Positions 22,972 through 29,858 of a DNA stretch of 46,251 nt are shown here, one piece after another. How positions within the stretch are numbered: position 1 is the first letter of the stretch; every line of letters begins with the position of its first letter. The stretch is taken from NCBI GenBank assembly GCA_017617125.1, contig JAFZWY010000014.1:1-46251 (forward strand), in the 5' to 3' direction. The notes below the pieces were generated by a model. It was not told the DNA's origin and did not search any database. It saw only the letters and a program-made list of their open reading frames with translations. The position numbers were made by a program, and so were the translations under genes. This stretch comes from Bacteroidales bacterium. GTDB lineage: Bacteria; Bacteroidota; Bacteroidia; Bacteroidales; ML635J-15.

Positions 22972-24057
22972 TTATTTTATATTAATCTTTGTAATCTGTT
23001 CGAAAGTGCGCCGTGCGTGTTCGATATTGTAGTCGGAAGTTCCGAAAACGGAATCGTAAAACATACGCAGACCGACTTCGCCACCGCCTTTTTTGATAAT
23101 ATATACAATGCAGAGGTTCTGCAGCGCCACCGACAATGCAAGAATGTCGAGGTCGGTGGACGAAAGCTGATGAAGTGCGAGTTTGTAGGCATCGTCGCTA
23201 TAATCCTTGATAAGCCGTTGCAAATCGCCGAGGGTACGGAAGTTCATCTTTATCAGCGTAGTTACATAACGCATCAGATTGTCTTCGTATATTTCGGCCT
23301 GATTTATAGTTGCAATCTTGTCGATTAGTTTCTTAAACGGCTTCATTGTAAGATAGCTACGGAAAGTATCGCTGTCGAGAGGCACATCGTCGAAATTACC
23401 ATCTGCCACAAGAGATTCGACATTGCGGCGATAGTCGGTGATTTCCTTACGTATACGACTGAACTGCTCGTCGGCAAGTTCGAGCATACCGGCAAGGCGG
23501 TTCATGTTGCGCAGGTGTTCCTTCGGCACTTCTATTCCCGACTTGTATCCAGTATCATGGTACATTGTAGCCCACACATGCTGCAGGGCGGTGCGCATCT
23601 GAATTTCGAAGCGGAAATCGTTTATTTCAGGATGTTCTGCATCGTAGTACAACGACTTTGGAATACGACAGATGTAGTGCAGCGACATATATCCGAACCT
23701 GTCAAGGTCGAGAGCCTTGCGTTTGTCAACCGAGTTTTCCCAATCTACCTCAAAAATCTTATCGATGAGAGCCGAAATCTTGTCAACCTCCTCCGAATAG
23801 AAGGTAATGACGCGTGTTCCCAGAATGTCGGTAATGTCAGAAAGTGTTTTGTACTTATGTCCTTTCAACTCCAACTTACCAGCGAGACTATCTTCTTTTT
23901 TTATCCTTGTCTCGATAGCGGTGACATAAATATTATTGTCGGCAACACATTTCTCGAGTTGCGCACGCACGATTTCCTTCATTTTTTCAAATACCGCCAA
24001 ATTCTCGCGATATTCGTCAAGAATCATCTGACAATGAAAGTCAAGGTTGTATTCCAT
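22972..24057 (-). CDS. Small alarmone synthetase (RelA/SpoT-type synthetase domain)
   Basis: 361 residues. The synthetase domain (about 20-200) is complete: RIKKEDS (51-57, ATP/acceptor contacts), DITDILGTRV (74-83), the GYMSLH motif (122-127), and EIQMRTALQHVWA (151-163). It transfers pyrophosphate from ATP to a 3'-OH, usually of GDP or GTP; toxic relatives (toxSAS) make ppApp or modify the CCA end of tRNA. There is no HD, TGS or ACT domain. The C-terminal half (about 205-361) is helical and has no domain I know; it is much longer than in YjbM/YwaC-type enzymes. Last-but-one gene of a partner-switching operon: 21 bp after the STAS gene and 7 bp before the HD-kinase gene. Confidence 0.9.
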   Translation of the reverse strand: MEYNLDFHCQMILDEYRENLAVFEKMKEIVRAQLEKCVADNNIYVTAIETRIKKEDSLAGKLELKGHKYKTLSDITDILGTRVITFYSEEVDKISALIDKIFEVDWENSVDKRKALDLDRFGYMSLHYICRIPKSLYYDAEHPEINDFRFEIQMRTALQHVWATMYHDTGYKSGIEVPKEHLRNMNRLAGMLELADEQFSRIRKEITDYRRNVESLVADGNFDDVPLDSDTFRSYLTMKPFKKLIDKIATINQAEIYEDNLMRYVTTLIKMNFRTLGDLQRLIKDYSDDAYKLALHQLSSTDLDILALSVALQNLCIVYIIKKGGGEVGLRMFYDSVFGTSDYNIEHARRTFEQITKINIK

Positions 24058-24078
24058 ATTAAAGCCGAGGGCAAAAAA

Positions 24079-24381
24079 TTAAACAATCTTAATTATGTTC
24101 GAGAAACCTGTTATGTCGAAGACTTCCTTCACATTAGGTTTCATATCCTTCAAGACAAGATTTCCTTTTCGTGAAGTGACGCTTTTCTGTAACATAAGGA
24201 ACATTCTCAACCCTTGACTTGAGGTGTATTCCAAACCAGCACAGTCCATTTCGATGTCGGGGTTGTCGCCTTGCATAAGCGGAGTAATGTCCTGCATGAA
24301 CTTGTCGGCGGTTGTAGTGTCAAGTCGTCCTTTTAAAACTACAAGTGTCTGGGTTCCAGTATTTTCAATTTTAACTTCCAT
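24079..24381 (-). CDS. STAS-domain anti-sigma factor antagonist (RsbV/SpoIIAA-like)
   Basis: 100 residues, a stand-alone STAS domain. VVLKGRLDTTTA and the loop YTSSQGLRMFL are diagnostic; Ser54 or Ser55 is the expected phosphorylation site for the RsbW-like kinase encoded two genes upstream, and the PP2C phosphatase next to it would reverse this. In the unphosphorylated state such proteins sequester the kinase. Gaps: 6 bp from the phosphatase gene and 21 bp to the alarmone synthetase gene. No sigma factor gene is in the operon, so the kinase's final target is open. Confidence 0.93.
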   Translation of the reverse strand: MEVKIENTGTQTLVVLKGRLDTTTADKFMQDITPLMQGDNPDIEMDCAGLEYTSSQGLRMFLMLQKSVTSRKGNLVLKDMKPNVKEVFDITGFSNIIKIV

Positions 24382-24387
24382 AAATAC

Positions 24388-26292
24388 TTATATTGTTATT
24401 GCAAAAATTGTTATGTCATCGTTTTGTTCGTTACCGCTAGCGAAATCGGTTACAGCATTGTGTACTGCCGAAACCATTTCATCGGAATTTAGATTTCTGA
24501 ATTCTGGCGTTGATGCCAATTGCAGAAGTCGTTCTTCACCAAATTGTTCCTTATCGGATTTTTCTGCCTCGGTTACACCGTCGGTGTAAAGCAGAAGCTT
24601 TGTTCCATGACGCAAATCCAAGTTTTCGCCCTTGTAGTCGAAACCTCCCCACACTCCTACCGCCATATTCGGGTTGGCTTTCAGGTAGTACGGATTTCCG
24701 TCGGGCGGAATGACAATTATCGGGTTGTGTCCTGCGTTGCAGAATTCCATCTTCTTGGTTTCAAGGTCGATACATCCGACAAACAAGGTGACGAACATAT
24801 TTGCCTCGTTGTTCTTGGCGACACTATTGTTTATCCTTGTTACAACATCCTTGGCTGGCAATCCCAAATCGGCAAACAAGTGGCACATTACCCTCGTTAT
24901 AGCCATTACGAAAGCTGCAGGCACGCCCTTTCCCGATACGTCACCCACCGAGAAATAAAGATGGTTGTTGTAAATGGTGAAATCGTAAAGGTCTCCACCG
25001 ACTTCCTTTGCTGGAATAACCTTGGCATTAAGCGCACATCGGCTGTCGTTGGGGAAATTCTTCGGAAGCATTCCCTCCTGTATTTTCTGCCCTATGTATA
25101 GCTGGGTTTCCATACGCTTCTTGGCCGATGTTGCCGTTTCAATTTGCTCAAGGTAGGTCACTAAGGACTGCTGCATGAACGCCAACGAGTCGCGGAGTGT
25201 TAGAATCTCATCTTTCGACTTAACCTCAGGAAGCTGGGTATGGAAATCTCCATTAGCAATATTCAGCGCAGAGACAGAGAATTCTTTTATCGGCTTCGTA
25301 AGTTTCTTTATTATGCGATAGCATATTATGAACATTATCAGCAAGCCCAACAATCCCACTATGATAAGTACAAGATGCATTTGTGAGGTCCGCTCAAGCA
25401 CTTCGCGGTACTGGCAGGTTATTGACATCGACCAACCGTTAGCTAGTGGCGCATATACGGCAAATGCCAGTCCACGTCTGGTAGAAAAGCGCATTGTTCC
25501 GCTATCGCCGGCGACCATGTTCCTTGAAATTTCCATCAAACTTCCGTTAAACAAAGTATCGGCTACTTCAATTGCCGATTCGCCGGCAAGATTAAATTCC
25601 GAACCGGATGTAAGGAATCGTCCTTGTGCGCTAATGAGTATGGTTTGCGAATGCTCGTACGGATGTATGGCAGAAACCTTTTCCGAGAGCCAATCAAGCG
25701 AAATGTCGGCAGTGATAATGGCGTATATGCGACCAGTAGAGTCTTTTAGCGGATAGCTGTATGTTGTCATCATCTGCTCGCCGCCGCCAGCGTCGAAATA
25801 TGGCTCGCTCCAATGTGGATTGCCAGTATTTTTAGGTTCGGTGTACCATTCCTGCGTAAAGTAATCGTTTGTCTCTGAGCCGAGTTCCTTGCTTTTTAGC
25901 TCACCAGTCTCAGCATCTTCGTAGGAATATGGCGAAAAGAAATGCCTGCCCTCGAAATAGCATGAGTCGAAAGCGATGGCACTACCTATGATGTATGAAT
26001 TTTCCTCTACAACCTTGCGCGTAATGTGGTAAAGGTATTTCTCATCCTTGTCGTTTTCCTTTGCCAGCCACGAAGCGTCTTTCACTGTAGATTCCACAGT
26101 CTGCAATGTTTTCTCAACATCAAGTATTGTGGCTCTCAGCATATTGGATGCACTTCGCTTGGCCTCATCGGATATAAGCATGTGGGAAGATACAGCAACA
26201 ATGCCCAGCACAATAACAAAAAGGATTGTAACAATCAACAGTACATTAAGGCTTAACCTTGTTGAAAATGATTTTGATTTTGGATTAAGCAT
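24388..26292 (-). CDS. Membrane sensor phosphatase: Cache-HAMP-PP2C (SpoIIE/RsbU-like)
   Basis: 634 residues. Transmembrane helix (about 13-36), a periplasmic double-Cache-like sensor (about 40-295, with YFTQEWYTEPKNTGNPHWSE then SYPLKDSTGRIYAIITADIS, each a typical dCache stretch), second helix (about 298-320), HAMP (about 320-375), coiled linker, and a SpoIIE/PP2C phosphatase domain (about 400-634) with metal-binding AspS in GGDLYDF (about 430) and GDVSGKGVPAAFVMA (about 447). It would read a small molecule in the periplasm and dephosphorylate the STAS protein encoded 6 bp downstream. The RsbW-like kinase gene ends 8 bp before this gene's start. Confidence 0.93.
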   Translation of the reverse strand: MLNPKSKSFSTRLSLNVLLIVTILFVIVLGIVAVSSHMLISDEAKRSASNMLRATILDVEKTLQTVESTVKDASWLAKENDKDEKYLYHITRKVVEENSYIIGSAIAFDSCYFEGRHFFSPYSYEDAETGELKSKELGSETNDYFTQEWYTEPKNTGNPHWSEPYFDAGGGEQMMTTYSYPLKDSTGRIYAIITADISLDWLSEKVSAIHPYEHSQTILISAQGRFLTSGSEFNLAGESAIEVADTLFNGSLMEISRNMVAGDSGTMRFSTRRGLAFAVYAPLANGWSMSITCQYREVLERTSQMHLVLIIVGLLGLLIMFIICYRIIKKLTKPIKEFSVSALNIANGDFHTQLPEVKSKDEILTLRDSLAFMQQSLVTYLEQIETATSAKKRMETQLYIGQKIQEGMLPKNFPNDSRCALNAKVIPAKEVGGDLYDFTIYNNHLYFSVGDVSGKGVPAAFVMAITRVMCHLFADLGLPAKDVVTRINNSVAKNNEANMFVTLFVGCIDLETKKMEFCNAGHNPIIVIPPDGNPYYLKANPNMAVGVWGGFDYKGENLDLRHGTKLLLYTDGVTEAEKSDKEQFGEERLLQLASTPEFRNLNSDEMVSAVHNAVTDFASGNEQNDDITIFAITI

Positions 26293-26300
26293 AGCGACTG

Positions 26301-26708
26301 TTATTTAGAGATTTCCTTCTTCATTGTCAATATGTTACATCCATCCTCGTAGCGATACAGGACCTCGTCCATAAGTTGCTTGCACAGATAAATGCCCAAA
26401 CCGCCGATTTCCCGCTCTTCAAGGGGAAGATTGATGTCCGGATCGCTTTTTTCAAGCGGATTAAACGGTTTGCCAGCATCCTTCAAGGTAATTGTAAGTG
26501 TCAAACCATTTTTTTCGAGGGCTGTGCCTACTTCCATCCAGCCAATACCATCCTTGTAGGCATACTGAACAACATTCTCTACTGTCTCCTCTATTGAAAG
26601 CCTCAACTTAAACCGCAAATCTTCGTCTTTAGGCATATCGGGTGACGACATGAGATACTCAATAATCTCAGCAGTTTTATCTTTAATTGGATTGAAAAGT
26701 TTCTTCAT
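26301..26708 (-). CDS. RsbW-like anti-sigma factor / serine kinase (HATPase)
   Basis: 135 residues, GHKL-ATPase fold. N box LSIEETVENVVQYAY (Glu40, Asn45), G1 box DAGKPFNP (77-84) and G2 box GGLGIYL (102-108) are all present, so ATP binding and kinase activity on the STAS partner are expected. It is the first gene after the internal promoter at 26728 and starts the partner-switching module. The protein would be bound either by the STAS antagonist or by its effector; with no sigma factor nearby, the effector could be a distant sigma factor or one of the two alarmone proteins of the operon. Confidence 0.92.
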   Translation of the reverse strand: MKKLFNPIKDKTAEIIEYLMSSPDMPKDEDLRFKLRLSIEETVENVVQYAYKDGIGWMEVGTALEKNGLTLTITLKDAGKPFNPLEKSDPDINLPLEEREIGGLGIYLCKQLMDEVLYRYEDGCNILTMKKEISK

Positions 26709-26727
26709 CTACAAAAAAATTAATGGA

Positions 26728-26735
26728 CAAATTTA
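26728..26735 (-). promoter_or_regulatory. Promoter -7 box before the partner-switching genes
   Basis: TAAATTTG on the minus strand in the 44-bp gap between the Na/Pi symporter gene and the RsbW-like gene; start of transcription near 26721, 13 nt before the ATG. No -33 box is evident. If used, the five signalling genes can be expressed apart from the symporter. Confidence 0.4.
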
Positions 26736-26752
26736 CACAAAAAATTGTTTTC

Positions 26753-28429
26753 CTACTCTAACCTTCGTATCGATTTTCCAACATTTATGAGGTGGTCGGC
26801 AACACGCTCGGCATTGGAAGACAGCGACAGATACTCGGCACCAGCATTGGGAGAACAAAGCCCGAGCGACATTCGTGCGATATGGCTGGTTTCCATGTGC
26901 TTGGTATATTCGTCAATTTTATCCTCAACCTTTTCAGCTTCAGAATACGCTGCGAAATCCTCATCGGAATATGCCTTCATTATCTTGTCGTACAACTCGT
27001 TGATGAGAGTACGGACATTCTCTATCTCCTCTACTGCCTGCGACGAAAACTTTTCGCCGGTATCCTTCAGCATACCAGCGTATTCGACAATATTTTCGGC
27101 ATAATCGCCTATACGCTCAATGTCGCGGACGCTGCGGAAAGTAGTGGTGAGGTAGTTGTGGTCCTTTTCGCTAAGCTGACGCATTTTAGAAAGCTTCACA
27201 ACATAATCGATTATTGCCGAGTTCAAGAAATTAAGCTGGTTCTCGTCCTTTGCGAACTTGTCTTTCTCCGAGAAATCCAACTTGGTCACAATGTCCAGCG
27301 AGCGGTTGAAGTTGCCGATGGCGATCTTTGCCATATTTTCGATTTCACGCTTAGTCTGCTGCACAGCTACAGGCGGAGTCTTCAGCATGTTGTCGTCGAC
27401 GAAGAATAGGCGTGGACTGTCGGGATCGGTTTCAACCTTGTCGGGAATCATCTTGCAAACCAATTTCACAAGTGCACCAGTCAGCGGAAGAACTATTATC
27501 ACGGTAGCCACATTGAATATCGTATGGAACATAGCAAGCTGCACCTGCGGAACATCGGGGAACATGCGATTGAAAATAGCACCGAAACTCATGTCGTCGG
27601 AAAATAGTCCCATGACAAATGCTGCTACAAGGAACAAAACTGCACCGCTGACGTTGAATATCAAGTGTATCAATGCAGTACGCTGAGCATTTCGTCCGCT
27701 CGTAACACCAGCAACAATTGCCACAACGCAAGAACCAACATTAGAACCAATTGTCAGGAAAATACCTTGGTCGAGAGTAACAAGTCCTGTCACCACCATG
27801 GCAAGCGCAATGGATGTCATCACCGACGAACTTTGGATGATGGCTGTGAAAATTGCACCGATAAGCACTAGCAGAATCGGATTGCTGATTCCTGCAAGGA
27901 AAGTCTTTACGGCTTCCATTTCGGCGAAGTCCGACATCGAGGAGCTCATGAGGCTCAAGCCGACAAACAGCATTCCGAAGCCAGTGAAAATTCCGCCGAT
28001 GCGCTTCCAGAAATCGCTTTTTGCGAACAGCATTGCAAAAGCACCAATGCCTGCAAAAGCCGAGAAAATTACGGTTGTAGATAGCACGTTTTCGCCAAAC
28101 ATACCAAGTGCAACAATCTGCGCAGTGATAGTAGTACCAATGTTTGCTCCGTAAATCATGGTCGCCGCTTGTGCAAGCGAGATTATTCCTGCATTCACAA
28201 AACCAATAACCATCACCGTGGTAGCACCCGAACTCTGGATTGCCGCTGTTCCAACCGCTCCTATTCCTACACCAAGGAGTTTGCTCTTAGAAGCTTTTGC
28301 AAATAAGTTTTTCAGTTTGCTCGAACTTGCCGACTCGAGGTTTGTACTCATCATCTGACACGCAATTAGGAAGATTCCGATACCGGAAAGCAGTGTCAGT
28401 ATTGCTGAAATTATAGCTGTCGTTGTCAT
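26753..28429 (-). CDS. Na+/phosphate symporter family protein with PhoU-like domain
   Basis: 558 residues from the ATG at 28429 (MTTTAIISAILTLLSGIGIF), which places the first membrane helix at the N terminus as in the family; an in-frame start at 28573 would add 48 residues of basic and aromatic sequence that reads as untranslated leader. Two inverted NptA repeats carry QSSGATTV (65-72) and QSSSVMTS (about 199-206), the substrate-binding signatures. A C-terminal helical PhoU-like domain (about 340-555) follows. Such proteins move phosphate or other anions with Na+ or have a regulatory role. Its stop is 44 bp before the RsbW-like gene; phosphate and alarmone signalling are often linked, but here that is inference from position. 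Confidence 0.9.
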   Translation of the reverse strand: MTTTAIISAILTLLSGIGIFLIACQMMSTNLESASSSKLKNLFAKASKSKLLGVGIGAVGTAAIQSSGATTVMVIGFVNAGIISLAQAATMIYGANIGTTITAQIVALGMFGENVLSTTVIFSAFAGIGAFAMLFAKSDFWKRIGGIFTGFGMLFVGLSLMSSSMSDFAEMEAVKTFLAGISNPILLVLIGAIFTAIIQSSSVMTSIALAMVVTGLVTLDQGIFLTIGSNVGSCVVAIVAGVTSGRNAQRTALIHLIFNVSGAVLFLVAAFVMGLFSDDMSFGAIFNRMFPDVPQVQLAMFHTIFNVATVIIVLPLTGALVKLVCKMIPDKVETDPDSPRLFFVDDNMLKTPPVAVQQTKREIENMAKIAIGNFNRSLDIVTKLDFSEKDKFAKDENQLNFLNSAIIDYVVKLSKMRQLSEKDHNYLTTTFRSVRDIERIGDYAENIVEYAGMLKDTGEKFSSQAVEEIENVRTLINELYDKIMKAYSDEDFAAYSEAEKVEDKIDEYTKHMETSHIARMSLGLCSPNAGAEYLSLSSNAERVADHLINVGKSIRRLE

Positions 28430-28580
28430 TTCAAAAAAAAGTGTCACAGCATTTTGCCATCGGATATGAAAGGCAAAACGCCTCGTTTCACAAAAAAAAT
28501 TTTTTGCAAAATAAGCATTTTTCCCTTTTCGCATATAAAGGAAAACAATGTTATTCGGCATAATTTTCGACAAAAGGTAT

Positions 28581-28611
28581 AAAAAAAAGAATGTCGATTG
28601 ACATTCTTTTT
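28581..28611 (-). terminator. Terminator after the initiator tRNA gene
   Basis: GAATGTC (28589-28595) pairs with GACATTC (28600-28606) around GATT; A-run on one side and T-run on the other, so it works on both strands. It lies 5 bp from the tRNA 3' end. Confidence 0.9.
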
Positions 28612-28615
28612 ATAG

Positions 28616-28688
<73 letters not shown>

Positions 28689-28697
28689 ATTGCGCTG

Positions 28698-28728
28698 CAA
28701 AAGTACAACTTATTTTATAAATTGCAAA
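28698..28728 (-). promoter_or_regulatory. Promoter of the initiator tRNA gene
   Basis: -33 box TTTG (28725-28728), 19-bp spacer, -7 box TACTTTTG (28698-28705), start of transcription close to the tRNA 5' end. The best-matching promoter of the window. The -33 box lies in the left arm of the inverted repeat 28721-28800. Confidence 0.8.
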
Positions 28729-28800
28729 ATCTTTTTCAAAAAAATACCTTTTGCAGACCTATTTGGCCAGTAAAAACTTCTTTATTAAAGATTTTGCAAT
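28721..28800. repeat. 14-bp perfect inverted repeat flanking 52 bp
   Basis: ATTGCAAAATCTTT (28721-28734) and its exact complement AAAGATTTTGCAAT (28787-28800). No target-site duplication is obvious and there is no open frame inside. It could be a miniature element next to a tRNA gene or a large hairpin between two divergent promoters. Confidence 0.6.
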
Positions 28801-28865
28801 AAAAACACCACAAATTCTAATACTAAACTTTTTTACACAGCCATCATAATTTCTTCAGAAAAATG

Positions 28866-28873
28866 TATATTTG
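28866..28873 (+). promoter_or_regulatory. Promoter -7 box for the gene at 28905
   Basis: TATATTTG, 32 bp before the first ATG. No -33 match. Confidence 0.6.
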
Positions 28874-28904
28874 CATCAAATAATGTTTACACAAACATCT
28901 AAAA

Positions 28905-29798
28905 ATGAATAATATGAGAAAGTATAATTCCATAATTCTTACCATAACAGCTTTTTTTATGGTTATTAGCAACAATCTGCTTGCACAAATCTCAGATTTC
29001 GCACTTACAGAAAAAAATAGACATCTGTATTTCGAAGCAGAACTGGCTGGCGAACCTGTAAACATAATGCTCGAATCTGGAATTCCCGCATTCCTGATCG
29101 GCCGCGATTTTTACGAAAAAACATTAAGCAAATCCGACATACAATTTGAACCATCTACAGCCAAAATCGTGTTGCTAAACAATAAATACGACATCTCATT
29201 CAAGGGCAACGGCAATCTTAATGTTGGCAATACCATATACAACGGCCCTATTTTCATATTGGACAACTTCGATGATTTTAGAATTCCTGTCCAGAACTTT
29301 CGCGACAAACAAGGCAATAGGGCAACAATAGGCATTGATATAAAAAATAGTCTATTCAGGGTTGGTGTTACAACTTCCCAGGAAAAAATCGGTAAAAGCT
29401 ACAAAATACGAACAGACGCTTCGATGGGATTCATAATTGTGACAACGCCAATAAACATGCACACAACAGAGTCAACATGCCAAATAAAAGGAGATTTAAT
29501 CATAGACTTCGGCAACCCATCACTCCTTTTCCTTATGAAACAACATAAAGAACTAGCCAAAGCCATAAACAAGGGCAAGATTTCACTAAAAGATGCATAC
29601 GACAAAGACGGCAACCTTATCGCTCAAGGCATATACGCCGACGAAATAACTATTTGTAGCAATACATACAATAATATTTCGATAGGAGTAAGCGACAAGA
29701 TGAAATCAATAAAGCAATTGGGATTTCTTGGTGTCCCATTCTTCGATTCGCTTACAATTTTCGACTTCGACAAAGGAACTATGACAGTCTACAAATAA
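28905..29798 (+). CDS. Secreted retropepsin-like protein lacking catalytic Asp-Thr/Ser-Gly
   Basis: 297 residues; ATG at 28905 or 28914. Signal peptide ending near NNLLAQ. The rest looks like two retropepsin-like lobes: FEAELAGEPVNIMLESG with IPAFLIGRDF in the first, and GDLIIDFG with NPSLLFL in the second; the end (LGFLGVPFFDSLTIFDFD, then KGTMTVYK) matches the usual C-terminal strands of bacterial aspartyl-protease-like proteins. In active members the first motif is D-[TS]-G; here it is ESG, and the second is DFG, so proteolysis is doubtful. The gene is clearly richer in A/T and AAA/ACA codons than its neighbours, which may reflect transfer or relaxed selection. Monocistronic and convergent to the barrel gene. 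Family call moderate. Confidence 0.6.
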   Translation: MNNMRKYNSIILTITAFFMVISNNLLAQISDFALTEKNRHLYFEAELAGEPVNIMLESGIPAFLIGRDFYEKTLSKSDIQFEPSTAKIVLLNNKYDISFKGNGNLNVGNTIYNGPIFILDNFDDFRIPVQNFRDKQGNRATIGIDIKNSLFRVGVTTSQEKIGKSYKIRTDASMGFIIVTTPINMHTTESTCQIKGDLIIDFGNPSLLFLMKQHKELAKAINKGKISLKDAYDKDGNLIAQGIYADEITICSNTYNNISIGVSDKMKSIKQLGFLGVPFFDSLTIFDFDKGTMTVYK

Positions 29799-29858
29799 GC
29801 ACACAAATAGTTACTACATATTCTGTAGCAGATACATACAATCTAGCAATATGACAGT

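Noticed and set aside
28430..28573. 48-residue N-terminal extension of the Na/Pi symporter
   Set aside because: It would place a basic, aromatic stretch before the first membrane helix; the shorter start matches the family. A TTTTGCC/GGCAAAA hairpin (28453-28478) also fits a leader better.
29799..29858. CTACA/TGTAG hairpin (29814-29828) as a terminator
   Set aside because: Only a 5-bp stem and no T-run on either strand.
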